NCBI RefSeq assembly: GCF_949628215.1
Contig: NC_134276.1
Location: forward strand, 109,840,756-109,904,755
DNA length: 64,000 nt
Direction of reading: 5' to 3'
Source of the DNA: Phalacrocorax aristotelis
Taxonomy: Eukaryota; Chordata; Aves; Suliformes; Phalacrocoracidae
The notes under the pieces were generated by a model. It made no database searches. It was not told the origin of the DNA and saw only the letters and a program-made list of their open reading frames with translations. Of this stretch, positions 51,180 through 63,432 are shown piece by piece (within the stretch, counting starts at the first letter, position 1; the number at the start of each line of letters is the position of its first letter). The position numbers were made by a program, and so were the translations under genes.

Positions 51180-51980
51180 CTGAAACCTTAACGGAGATCA
51201 TAGGTTTTATTGACCCATCCACAATGACTTGATCACTTTTCCTGGTATTTTTGAATTCATTTAGAACCCAACAGAGGTCATAAGTAGTTCAAATTACTTC
51301 TTTCAATGCCTGCTAGCTTTCATACATCACTGCTGAATTTCATTTGACATTGTGTCATCCACTGCTGTAGTTCTGAGGGTTCCCTTTTGAAGTTCCCCAC
51401 ATAGTGTGTTTTGGACTTGAGTAACCTAGCTAATTGTGCCATTTGCAGATGTTGCCATCTCACTGCCTAACTTTCTTTTCAATTCATTAATACACTTATG
51501 AAATAACAATCATCCTAGCATGAGGCAGTGGAGCAGCCCACTGTAATCTTTCAGCCATAGAGGAGGATGACTATATATTTTTACTTTAAACTTTGCCATC
51601 TAGCCATTTTTACTCCATGTCAAGTATTTCCCTCTCCCCCAGTGACTACTTATCTTCCCTAACAGCTGCTCCTGTGGAGAAAGCTTTCTGAAGTCCAAAA
51701 AACTTATGTTGGCTGATTCTTTTTTTTTCCTTCTTTTTTAATGGTTGGTTAAAAAAAAAAAAAAAAAGGTGCAAAGAAAGAGCTAATAGAATAGTGAGGA
51801 ATTAATTTCTTTTGCAGAAGAAGCCCTGGTAGCTACCATATTTGTGTTAGCATTTTATGATCTTACTCTACACAGAGCCTCCTAGTCTCTTTCTATTTCT
51901 TTCTATTGCCCAGAAATATACTTCACTGGAATAATCTGAAACACTTTCCAAAAATGTGTCACAGTCCTATTAAATTCTTC
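51180..51980 (-). mobile_element. Fossil CR1 LINE fragment (reverse-transcriptase region)
   Basis: The plus strand shows a chain of landmarks known from antisense CR1 copies: TGAATTTCATTTGACATTGT near 51339, TGCCATTTGCAGATGTTGCC then ATCTCACTGCCTAAC near 51440-51470, and TTTCTGAAGTCCAAAAA near 51686. Reverse-translated, the last reads LDFRK, the remnant of the (Y)LDFxKAFD block of CR1 reverse transcriptase. Many indels and an A/T low-complexity insertion (51720-51768) show it is ancient and inactive. Boundaries are approximate. Confidence 0.7.
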
Positions 51981-51994
51981 AGTACTGAAGAATT
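51973..51994. other. 22-bp perfect palindrome
   Basis: AATTCTTCAGT is immediately followed by its exact reverse complement ACTGAAGAATT. It lies at or just past the edge of the fossil CR1. Confidence 0.9.
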
Positions 51995-51999
51995 GCTAC

Positions 52000-53480
52000 T
52001 ATTGGATTTGTCAGTACAGAAACTAAAACATGGCCATGTCTAAATAAGAAATACTTAAATGCTTTTATCACATTATTCCAAAAGAAATTCTGTTTTATGC
52101 AAGAACTGTGCAGTACTGTCCCTATCGCAGATTACAGAGATCAAGACTTTTCAATTACATTAGTATCCACATATAACAAGCAAAACAACTGAGCAACTCT
52201 AAGCAGAATTGAAAACCACAGACCTGGACACTTTTTGATTTTAACCCTTCTGAACTTCTGCTTTTATGTTCTGTAAATTTTATGTCTGAACCCTTTCCCA
52301 CTCGTGTCAAACATTACCCCCACAGCTGTGGTATTATTGAAATTTATATCTGAATATTGCAATTTGAGATTACCTAGCCTTTTGACACATTCTTTAAAGA
52401 GTTAAGAGAGCACTGCTCCCATAAACACTTTAAATTTGTCATTTCTAAGGTGCAGAACATACAATCCACAGCTTGCGGCAAGTGGGAGTAAAATGGGTTT
52501 ATGTAAATTTTGAGCCCTCTTCATCCTGGGCTGCTTTGCATCTCCTCACATAATTTAGTTGTCTCTTTGGGTCTGCCTAGACCCTAGCAGGGAGCGAGTG
52601 GTCAGCTGCCCATGAGCTCCAGTAATGCCTGGCACCTCCCTGGTATGGTCGGCTGGGGTTCCTCCAGCTGTGCCCTGGCACACTCAGAGTGTGCCCTCCC
52701 CAGGCCTTGCCCGGAAACAGCCTAATGGCCATTTCCTCGCTTCACGCCACAAGAGAGCTCTCCTCCAGGCGTGCTCTGAGATCGTAGGGCCATGTCTGGC
52801 AGGTCTGGTGGTTCTTGCCATAGAAAAGGGGCCAGGGCGCAGGTGAGGATAAAGAACAGGGGAGGTTACATGCATTCAGCAAGTGCACTTCTTCACCTTC
52901 CTTAATGGAAAGTCAATGCTGCAAATTATTTCAAGAAAAAAGTTCAAACTTTTTCAACACCGTTCACCCTCCTTGTTCATATGCCATATTCCTCTCTTCT
53001 TAGACAATGAAAATAAACAAAGGCAATTTTAGTTTTATTTGTACAGTCAGTTTTACTTCCAGGATCCATTGAGCTTCAGCACTCGAATTTCAGTGTTGTT
53101 TATTTAAAACACCTTCATTACTGCAGTCTTTATATGTGCATGCATTATGTAGCTTTTAATATTTATGACAATTAAATAGTATTACTAAAGGTATGTTATT
53201 ATTAAATATAAGATATGCATTAATTTCAAGAACTGTGGGGCAAGCTGCGTAATTACTACATTACAAAATACAGTATGAAAACATCACACTGATAAAGAAA
53301 ACACATTCCAATGCAATACATAGCCTTCAAACTGTGAGCTAGTGCTTTTTAATTCAGAGCACAGAGGCTAGACCTTTAATGTACTGCCCAGAAAAAACTC
53401 TCATAAATATATATTTTGGACTAGCCATGGTCTTGGCAAGTTAGACAGCTCGTCTCTTGAACCCAGTGATGATAATGACA
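52000..53480. other. Non-coding stretch
   Basis: AT-rich except for a GC-richer patch at 52560-52860, whose overlapping frames on both strands show no motif. No gene supported. Confidence 0.5.
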
Positions 53481-53488
53481 TCTACCAT

Positions 53489-53523
53489 GAGCTCCGGACA
53501 AACCATTTAATTGTCCGGAGCTC
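53489..53523. other. Hairpin with perfect 13-bp arms
   Basis: GAGCTCCGGACAA, a 9-nt loop, then TTGTCCGGAGCTC. The arms are GC-rich and match at every position. No U-run follows and there is no known element context. Confidence 0.9.
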
Positions 53524-53529
53524 CTGCTT

Positions 53530-56500
53530 TTCACCATGCTCGTCATGCTACAAAAGGATGCCAGACTCCTAGGTACATTCTATACGTTAGAAGCTGTCTG
53601 TGGAAAAGTATTAAATACAGGTATATAGAAGGAGAAAGACCACAAGGACATTTCTTTTCAGAGTAACAAATCTGAATGTTTTCCTGAGTACAAATGCCCT
53701 TTAAAGACCACAGTGAGGTTACGAGGGAAGACAATAGACTTCTGAAAGTTTGTGTATTTCTATGTTTTTCTAACTGTACCCTAATGCTTGATGAATGCAT
53801 TTGTAAAGCCTTATACATGGATGTATCTTGCTTAAAAGTATATCACACTTACTCTACTGAAATGTCCAGTGAATTTTTCAAAAAGCTGTGAACTGTAGTC
53901 CTGGTAAGGAATAGTTTTACTTTTCTTCCATATACTGATGACAGTAATATTTGTAAGTGGATGCCATTGAACTGTATATAAAGCTGACTTATCTTTAGGT
54001 AATAGATTTTATCCAACAAACGATACAGGTTAGCAAAAAGGCAACAGTTCAGACAGCTAGTTTGGAAACATTATTTGGTGAGAAATTATAAAAAACCCTT
54101 ACATTACCCTTTTCATTTTATAATTATTCACTTTTCCTTCATGATCTTTTGTTAACTTTGAACTATTGTTGTGCAGTTTCAGACTGAACACTAATATTTA
54201 CATTTATTGGATTGAGTTATTCAGAAGATGCTAAGACATGTAAGTACAAGGACTTTTAGGATTACCGAGTCAAATATTGTAGGATAATTTTCTTTGTCTG
54301 ATAGATGCTCGTTAATGAGTCATTTCTCCTTTGGCCTTGACCATTCCTACTGCTAGCAACAAGGCCCATTTCTCTTGGCAGCCTGTTTTTTTTTAAACAC
54401 TTTTTTCCATTTTTCTCTTTTTTTTAAATTAAACAATTATTTTGTCCCTGGAAGAACTTGACTTTTTTAAGACTTCATTTGTACCCTTTCTATACTTTCA
54501 TGTGTCCTCTATACTGGTCTTTATTTAGCTTTACTGTCTGGCTACATGGTTTCTTGTTAGCTGGGTGAACTCCTAGGTCCAAGTTATTAGAAAAGCTCTT
54601 ATAGTTTAAGAAGGGACAAGAACTCACAAACTCACCATGTTCCCTCAATAATTCATCATTTGCCTTGCAGTTCTTTGAGAATAGATGTAGAACCTTTTAT
54701 ACTGCCAAAGTAATGAAACTACATTCATGAAAATTTCACCCTGGAACAAAGAAATTTTTTTTTTTTTTGTGAAATAGCTTTAAATTCTTAAGAAACATTA
54801 ATAATCTACAATATAATATAAATTACATGAATTTGCATCCTTGTAACCAACACGCAAAAAAAACCCTCTAAGTTTACATCTCTTACCACAACTTTTTTTT
54901 TTTTTTAAGATTCTTCCACAGATCTTCAAGATGAATGAAAGCCACATATATGGAGACAAAGTTTGGGGGGGGGAAAAGCAGATATTAGGTAATATTCTGG
55001 CACTCTCACATTCCACAGAATTAGAATTGAATGTGCATGCACCCGTTAAGGAATGTTCTTAAGTATTTGTCAAATATATTTACACACATTTACTTCAATC
55101 CACAGATTTAAAGTTTAAAGCAGATTTAAAGCTGCTGAAGTCCTCAGCAGCTCTGAGGCCATACAGCAGTTTTTAGAACAGCAAGTATTTTCAAACATTC
55201 TTGCATTTAAGGAAGATAGCTACATTTCCAGTATTCCAAGTACCATGCTATGGACACTACTGATAAATGATGACTGGACCAGAATTTTATTTGAATATTT
55301 TAACTTACTTCATTAAGGATTTTATTTATTTCTTCTTATAGGCAGGTTTTGTACTTTTCCAGTATTTAGATCCACTCACATTTGAAATGAAAAGTTGAGT
55401 TTGCTTGTATTGACTGTGTAGCTGTGAGTGGAAAATGACATTAATAAAAGTAATGTCCCTAATACATTTTCAGGAATTCTGTGTTCTCAGTATTTCCTAG
55501 TTTCACCTATATTAATTGAAATATAGACTTACAGTAGTGAGCACTTACTTTGCTTTAAGCACAGATTCTGTTTTCATTAATACCAGTTCTGAAATAAGTC
55601 TTCACTCAGACTTCACCCAGTGACAAATGTACTATCAGGCCTTAAAAATGTAACATCACATTTGGGAAGTTATGTTTAAGAGATGCAGTACAGAAAAGGC
55701 ATTGACAGAAAGCAACTGTAAATTGGGGGCTGACTGGTATAAGTACAGTTCCTTTAAATGGAAATAAGGGAAACATCTGATAATGGTCAGACTAGTCAGT
55801 AGATTCCTGTAACACAATTTTATAAATGTTGAAAATATTTGCAATTCATTCTGATAAGAAATTAGTATCTGGCAAATTAGGATTGCCTCTTAAAAAAAAT
55901 ATTATTTTAAAATATTTTTATTTTCCCTCTCAAAATTGCCTATGAGTATGATTCATTTCACTTTGTGTTAACACTACTCTGTAAAACAAAAGCTTTGAGG
56001 ATACTTTGCATGAAGATCAAGGCAAAGAAGAAAATCACTGTTTCATAACAATAGCAACAGTCTGTTTTGCTCTTAAGTCATTTAAGTTAACAAGCAAATA
56101 ACCTCATAACACAAAACTGTAATTTTGACAATACATAACAACATTATTTGATAACTCATACCATAAATATAAATATTTTCTGTTGTTTATGGGGTAGAAG
56201 TGTTCATGTATAGAACAGAGATACACAAATTCTCCTCAAAACAAGAATCTGGATGTAAATCTTCTAACTCCATTTGGATGCTGAATAGGCTGACCTCAAT
56301 AACAAAAATAGCTAAGGTTAAGATCTTGGTACCTTACAATGTAGATGCTGCTGTTTTAACAGATTCCATGTTCTACAGAGCTGAAAAATGTAAGGCAGCT
56401 AGATTTTCTTTAAGGAGATGGAAACTTATAATGACTTGTCCAGTTTAGTGATATTTAGGGAATTAATGAGATATTCCATTAATAATCGTCATGTGGAACT

Positions 56501-57290
56501 GCTGTTACAGTCTGGAAGGGACCACTAGACCACCATTCTGTGTCTGGAAGTGATCAGCAGTCAATAACTTCATTCTCTCATAAAGCACTTAATTTTAAAA
56601 GGGAAGAAGTCCTGTAACCTCAACAACTTTTCAGTGCATGGTTTGAATCAGAAATATTGCTACTTCTAGCGCCACTGCACATGCTGTTCTTATGCACACA
56701 AATGTTTAACATTCTTGATTCTAACTAGGAATTTCCCCAAATTAAGTTTTGTGGTAACAGGCTGCAGATTAATTACCGTTCATAAAAAATCTGGGGTTAT
56801 CTTATTCTTTTTGATTCAGGCTTTTGAGTGTTTTACATTTCTTATTTACGTAAAGAAACTGAGCAGAAGCAACGGATGAGCTAAATTCTCCCTTATGATG
56901 ACACTGTGCAGTAATAATAGGCTTATAATAGAATCATTTAACGTTTGTTGTCTTAGACTAGACTGAACTAACAAGCATCATTAGATACATCACCTAACCC
57001 TGTCAGTACTAGGCAGAGTTATGGTTATCTGTGTGCCCCAAAAGTGGATTTGCGGTTGACCTTTAGCTTTGCATTTTGTGGGTTCCTAATGCTCAAGAAT
57101 ATGTGATAATTTTGAGATGGTTTCAATACGTCTGGAACGTGTGCTACCCTCAACTACTACTCTTCAGACTTACCACCCTTCTAATTTAGACTTAGAGTGG
57201 GTTTTCTGCTTATAAAAAAACAGAAATTGAACTCGCAATAGAAAAACTTATTCCCATGAGGCCTTCTGTTTATTTACAAATATGAAGTTT
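53530..57290. other. AT-rich non-coding stretch
   Basis: No supported gene. T/A homopolymers lie at 54752-54767 and 54892-54906, and a G-run near 54965-54974. Confidence 0.5.
56505..56600 (-). repeat. Possible old CR1 3' fragment, antisense
   Basis: TCTGGAAGGGACCACTAGAC followed by CA resembles the reverse complement of ancient CR1 3' ends (GGCCAGAAGGGACCATTAGATC type). The flanks are degraded and the boundaries are a guess. Confidence 0.35.
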
Positions 57291-57303
57291 TGCCTGTAAG
57301 TCT

Positions 57304-57605
57304 CTTCCTTCCTTCCTTCCTTCCTTCCTTCCTTCCTTCCTTCCTTCCTTCCTTCCTTCCTTCCTTCCTTCCTTCCTTCCTTCCTTCCTTCCTTCCTTCC
57401 TTCCTTCCTTCCTTTCCTTCCTTCCTTCCTTCCTTCCTTCCTTCCTTCCTCCCTCCCTCCCTTCCTCCCTTCCTTCCTCCCTTCCTCCCTTCCTCCCTTC
57501 CTCCCTTCCTCCCTTCCTTCCTCCCTCCCTCCCTTCCTTTCCTCTTTCTTTTTCTTCCCTTTGTTCTTCCCTTCTTTCTTCCCTTTTTTCCTTCCTTCTT
57601 TCCTT
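57304..57605 (+). repeat. Long (TTCC)n microsatellite with CCTCCC variants
   Basis: About 110 bp of nearly perfect CTTC units, one interruption near 57411-57418, then degenerate CCTT/CCCTCC units to about 57605. It is a homopyrimidine strand throughout. The two 128-129-residue frames across it (Lys/Arg/Gly/Glu or Leu/Pro/Ser/Phe) are pure repeat artefacts. Confidence 0.98.
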
Positions 57606-60600
57606 CTAAAATAAATTTAACTTCTATGGTCCAATGCACAAAAGTTAATAGAGTTACCAAAATGTACCAAGGTGCATGAAGAAAAACAATGTGAAGCTAC
57701 AACATCCTCATGCCCTTTCCCCACATCTTTCAAGTTCCCTTTGTTTCTTCCACCTTCCTGGACTCTGCCTACATGCTCAGAGTCCCTTCTCTAAGTACAA
57801 ATGCACACCCAGTACAGTCCCATTCCTCTGTATCCTCTCTCATGCTGCGTGCCTCTTCAATTTCCTTCCTCCTCTTACATCCGCTTATGCTTCTTATCAC
57901 ATAATAATTCATCCTCCGTGTTCCTTCCTTCCTCCCACACAGATACACTCTATCTCTTGCTGCTTTCTTCATTGATTAGTTCAGGTGCAAAGGTTTGGGT
58001 TTGGAAAAGGTAATGAAAAATTACCGTTAATCAATTCCTTGCTAGCTCCTCCCTGTTTGGACCATTCATTTCTAAAATCTATTAACATATTCTGCTAAAT
58101 ATTAAAAAAAAAAAATTTGTCTTTATAAAATAACTAAGAGACTTCAAAACCTGGTATCAAAAATTATAAAAAGGCATTTTTCATGCCTTGCAATCTTTGC
58201 TTTGAATAAAACATACAGTTTGAAAATAACTAGGAGACTGTGGCACCTAGTTCTGCAGTATTTGTTCTGTATTTGGTAAATTTCTTACTAATGAATAAAA
58301 TCATAGATTTCCAGAAGTTACAAGTTACTTATTTTCAGTGAAAGTTTTGCTGTGATAATCCCTGAGATCTCCCCTTTAAAAGCCCATTCCATAAAACTCA
58401 GAGAATTAGATCTCCAATTTACTTTTGAATAGACACTGAGTATGAGAGTTTGGGAAAAAAAACCTCAAGAAAGGAAAAGCAATCCATTATTTAAAAAGTA
58501 AAGTTTAACGAAGAATTTTCTTTGTTAAAATATTTTCACAGCATACCTCACTGACTTGTTGAAGCATTTGAGTTCAAGTTCCGTCAAAAAATTCCTTACC
58601 AAGCTGGTTTTACAGACTTGCATTAAATCTCCAACGAAGCTTCTGAGTGCAAGTTCAAATAAATTAAAGGCCAAATCAATAAAACTGGAAATCAGCCTTG
58701 CAAATCATGTTGCCTACTAAGAACTGTCATTAAATTAGAGTCAAATCAAATTACACAATAACACACAACAGACGCTTCTCATGTATGAGAAGGTATCCTT
58801 AACACAAACCTCCACCTGCCCGAAGATGCAAGCAGCCCGATGTTTGTTCCAGACTTCCAGGGTCCTGCCCTGGTGAGGATTCCCACTTCCTTGGCTCCCG
58901 GCTTAGGGACCTGTGCGGGCCCAGCCCCACGGCCTTGAATTACAGCCTTTATCTGCTTAGGTATTTCCAGCAGCTCACACAGCTAATAAATAATGCACTC
59001 ATTATGCAGGCTGCATGTTCACTTCCATAGACCAATACTTGTACTTTTTTAGCCAAATACCCCCAACCTGACTCATAGCTGTGATCGACTCCTTCCTTTT
59101 GGGCACAATACTGCCTGTACCTGCCCTTGGTGGGACTGTGGGGCAGCAGCAGCCCCCGTGCCTGCAAGAGCCACCCCTGTCCCAACAGTGCATAAGGGCT
59201 CCCGGGTGCGCCTGGTATGACAGTGCCTGCTGGTGCTAAGGGCAGAGGCATAAGTGCCCAGGCAGTGCTCCCTGCCAGCGCTTGCTTTTACAACAGGAGG
59301 CTGGGGCCAACACAGTCTCCCACCGCAGCCAGCTCCCCCTGCAGTGCAGGGAAGGAGGAGGGAAGGAGTCACATACCCCATTCAAGCACCTGCATTGCTG
59401 GTAGCAGCATCAATAGGCGCATCAGGTGTGCAGCTTGCTTTCTGTTTAAGTTGTTGGCCTCAGTCCAGACACAGCATAAAGCTTTAAACCGAATTTTAAT
59501 TTTACTAAATTTTACTAAACACTTGAATTTTTCAAAGCTGCACATGCTGTCTCTAACTACATTGTTTATATTGTCTTGCTTTACAACAGTAAGAAGAAAG
59601 AAATTAGGTCACTATTTTCTCATAAAAGTGGCTAAGAATATATTGGCACTCCATGTGTAGGTAAGTGTCTCACATTCAGAAGCACAACCTAGAGGCTGCA
59701 CTAAACCAGTTTATATATTTAACATCTTGCAACTGGGTCACTCGTTATGAAGCTTAGGGTGAAAAAGCTGTAAAAATGCCTTTGCACCTGAGGTTTCTCT
59801 TTCAAACCTTGCCCACGTGTTGTAAATCAACAGGATACAGGCTCCTAAATGCCCAAAACATTTTGGGAAAAAGGTAGGATTGCTTCAAAATGTTACATTA
59901 AGTATGAGTTAGGTTCTTAGACTAGTCCCTAAAATTTACGTTTTGGCCATTCTGGTACAGTTATACCTCAAAATCGAAATAACAATAAAGATGCCTCTAA
60001 ATTCTTCTCGTATCAGAAGCTAAATGCTTCAGAAGAACAATATACTTTACAGTATTTTATAATAACGACTTTCAAAATGCCCTTTAGCACCACAGGAATC
60101 ATACACTTCATAAGTCACATCCTGAGTAAGTGCCATCTAAAGTCAAAAATATGTTTTTAGCAAAAACCTCCCTGTGGCTGTAGCCAGACTGCCAGCTGTG
60201 GCACTTCGGATGGACTTAGAGCATGCAGTCTCGTCTCCACGTTTGTGTGGGTCATAATCAATACAGGCTGACTACTACTGAGAGTGTTCAGATACTGCCT
60301 TCCTATACAGCCAGTGGTGAGGCACAAGGGCAATATGTGAATTAGGTTGTCTGAGCTTAGATTTTTACAATTCACAAGCTGGAAATAAATATTTGGGCAG
60401 TAGGGTGGAAGAAATTAGAAGTGAATATGGTAAGATACATACTGTTGGAATAATATAGCCTAACTACATATCAAAAGTTGTTATCATTTTGACAAAGGAG
60501 CAAAGCATGTTACTTAGCATAGAGCTGAGTAGCTACACTGGTCCACTGCTCCCAGTATACAGCTCTCGAAGACGTCCTCACACAGTGACACCAAGCTTCA

Positions 60601-60850
60601 GCAGCAGCCCTCAAACACAAGGGTCTGGAGTAATAGCTGCTGCTCGAACTAGCTTTGCCACTCAGATGGGTGACCTTGGCACAATGATCTGAAAACTGCC
60701 GTGGGTCCTACTGTACAGGCCTGTGCTCTGCTGTGAAAAGACGACCTTTTCAGCAGCTCAGTTACAATTTAGTTCAACATAGTATAAATCATACTTTAAT
60801 AAAAATTCTACACCCCAAAAATCCTCCTCCCCATAAAATGGTCAACTGAC
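57606..60850. other. Non-coding stretch, pyrimidine-rich to 57975, GC-richer at 58800-59400
   Basis: Overlapping open frames at 57676-57975 and 58949-59660 are explained by skewed composition. No gene or RNA supported. Confidence 0.5.
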
Positions 60851-60856
60851 ACAGAC

Positions 60857-60890
60857 TAATCTGGGGGTTCAAATTTGAACTTCCAGATTA
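60857..60890. other. 34-bp near-perfect palindrome
   Basis: The left half TAATCTGGGGGTTCAAA pairs with the right half TTTGAACTTCCAGATTA. There are 15 Watson-Crick pairs out of 17, and the two exceptions are G opposite T. There is no loop; the centre is the 14-bp perfect palindrome GTTCAAATTTGAAC. Confidence 0.92.
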
Positions 60891-60894
60891 AATC

Positions 60895-63165
60895 CCCTTC
60901 GGCTATGGAAATTAAGTGTGTTTGGGCTTTTTGAAGAGGCAGAGAGGCTGGAGATGGAAATACCCTCAAAAAGTGCAAGATTCATGGGACAAGCTATGCT
61001 ATAGAATAGCAGTCAAGGATCCTCAATCGATGACGCTTGAATACTAGGCGCACACTCAAGCCACGCCTCCAGCTTTCCTGGTCGCAGGCTATTGTGGAAT
61101 CTACTTCCAGGCCCAGACTGAAGGTCTTCCTTGGGCAACTTTCCAGGAAACGAACTATTCACAGGGATTTAGCACACTCCAAAATGCTACCCCTAGTCTC
61201 AAGGGGAAGTTCTTTCAAGCGATGGTGAAGCTATCATGGGAAAGTTTCCATGTGATGACTTCTTCCCAACATAGAGAGTTAACAAGTTTGTCTCAGCAAA
61301 TGAATTGCAATAAATGAGATTGAGAATTTTGGGCTTGTATTATTTTTTTTTTTTCATATCCTTGTAGTGGCATGTGAAAACACCCAACAGTACACATACC
61401 TAAACATACTCATAAAACATTTCTGAGACTGACAGTTGCCTGTTCTCAGACATGTAAATCTGCTTTGATACTGCAGTCACCACAAGGCTGGGTGCATGTT
61501 AGGGAAATGGAAGGCTTATAGTGCTTTTAGTGCCCCGTGACTTTGCTTGAAAAAAATTACCATCACACAAAGCTTGAGTAATGTCAGTCCCACAGTCTCA
61601 AGCCAAGCCTACAAAGGTGGTGGTACCAAACTGCTTATTCTCCTTACTAAGTTGGAGAGTCATAACAAAGAAGCCTAATGGGGGATTTGGTTTCAGTAAG
61701 CTTTTGCTTCCTGATAAGCTTATAAACATGACGGTGACACCACTCTTCTCTCAAGCCATCAGGGTATTCCCTGCCATCCCTGTTGCCAGTATATCTGCAA
61801 TGCTCTACATTCTCTGCCATGACTATCATGATGTCAAGAAAAGAAGATTCAAAAAAGGACCAGTGGAGGAATGTGTATAAACCAAAAGTATACGGAGGCA
61901 GAACAAGAAAAATGAGGGGTCCTGCGTTTCCCAGATAAACCACAGATAAACCCAGATAAAACTCTCTCAACCATGGAAATAAAGCTTTAGTCAAGGAGAC
62001 TCATAACATTCACTTAAAGGCAATATATGCATAATATATGTATGTTATCTACATACAAGAAAATACAAAACGTACCCCACCACACTTTTCACTCAACCAC
62101 AAAAGCAAAGCAGGCAGTACACAAGGCTTTCTAACTCTTAAGAAAAATTATTAGGCTGCTATTCTGTATCTGTATCTTTTTTTGCTGAGGCTCTTAGTGC
62201 AATGGTTGGACCATATCAGCACCAGTCTTACTCAAGCCAGACAACTACATTAGTCAGGAAGCCTCAAAGTACAGTTGTTTACGGATGAGATTTTCTATTC
62301 AAAAGGAGGTGCAACAAAGGCAGTAGAGAGCAATGGGATCCATGCGTATTTTTCTGTAGTAAGATCAAGTAACATGTTGATCACATTTGCAAAAGAAGGA
62401 ATAAGGGACAGGAGCCACATATTTCTGAACAAATGAGAGTGTCATGCTAGAAAAAAAGAGGCATGATCTTTGACTTTTTATTCAGAATTTGCAAGTATTC
62501 TTAGGAAGACTTCATCAATGTGAGGCTTGCTCTTCCTGTGTCTAGAAGTAGCATGAAAGAAGAGGTGGAGGGAACGAAACAAAATAAGAATTTGCCAGAA
62601 ATTTCAATATAAATTACATCATTTACAATAAAACACATCTGAAATATCCAGAAGCCTTGTACAAAATTAAACTCTACCAAAAAAATCACTCCGATGTAAA
62701 TATTTTTACTATGTGAGAAAAACAAAGCTGAAACAATTTAATTCTTCTGTACTATGTAATGCAAAAGTATTAGCTTTTCAATCTTGTATTTAACTGTGCT
62801 ATAAAAGCAATACTCGCATTTAAACAGGGCCTGCCAGACGTATTTAATTTTAGTTTTATTAAAAATACCAGGAGCTGCTCTTAATAGATAAATGAATGTC
62901 ATATGAAACCACATCCAAAAAATCTGAAAAATTGCAAGTGCACTTCTATTCCAACTTTATCAGTTAAGCAACCTATCACAGGTCTCTTGCTGAAGAATTT
63001 CAATAAACAAGTTTTAGAGATTACTAAAAGCTGTTTGTCATTTTTAAAGGGCAGATTTGCAACAAAAACCTTTCCTGGGATTGCTTTTAAATATTTTACC
63101 ACATTCTTTACCTAAAAATCTCTAAAGAACTTAAACTTATTTGAATACAAGAGGAAGTTAAAAGA
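60895..63165. other. Non-coding stretch
   Basis: No supported gene. A short tandem of CAGATAAAC-like units lies near 61932-61962. The frame at 61581-61880 lacks motifs. Confidence 0.5.
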
Positions 63166-63169
63166 GGGA

Positions 63170-63432
63170 ATGGCAGGGAGATGTGCCAGGGGAGGTTTAG
63201 GCTGGGTATTAGGAAAAGGTTCTTCCCCCAGAGGGTGGTGGAGCCCTGGAACAGGCTCCCCAGGGAGGCAGTCACGGTGCCAAGCCTGACGCTGCTCAAG
63301 AAGCATTTGGACAACGCCCTCAGACACATGGTGTGAATTTTGCGGTTGTCCTGTGCAGGGACAGGAGTTGGACTTGATGATTCTTGCAGGTCCTTTCCAA
63401 CTCAGGACTTTCTATGATTCTATGATTTTATG
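63170..63432 (+). mobile_element. CR1 LINE, 5'-truncated 3' end
   Basis: This is the 3' untranslated end of a CR1 non-LTR retrotransposon. It is recognised by GGTTTAGGCTGGGTATTAGG, the GGAACAGGCTCCCCAGGGAG block, TTGTCCTGTGCAGGGACAGG followed by AGTTGGACTTGATGATTC, and the terminal TTCTATGATTCTATGATT octamer repeats. CR1 copies in birds are usually short 5'-truncated ends like this one, with microsatellite-type tails in place of poly(A). No reverse-transcriptase frame remains, so it is inactive. It is much better preserved than the copy at 51180, so it belongs to a younger sub-family. The 5' edge is set where the CR1 similarity fades. Confidence 0.93.

Noticed and set aside
57274..57679. Open frames of 128-129 residues on both strands
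   Set aside because: They are translations of the TTCC microsatellite (Lys/Glu/Gly/Arg or Leu/Pro/Ser/Phe periodic) and carry no independent coding signal.
59217..59660. 147-residue plus-strand frame
   Set aside because: It overlaps opposite-strand frames of similar length in GC-rich DNA, with no motif or splice support.
60866..60880. B-box-like GGTTCAAATTT
   Set aside because: It lacks the required C at the end and is explained by the palindrome at 60857-60890.
63108..63329. Minus-strand frames of 71-73 residues
   Set aside because: They lie over the CR1 3' end on the wrong strand, so they are repeat shadows.
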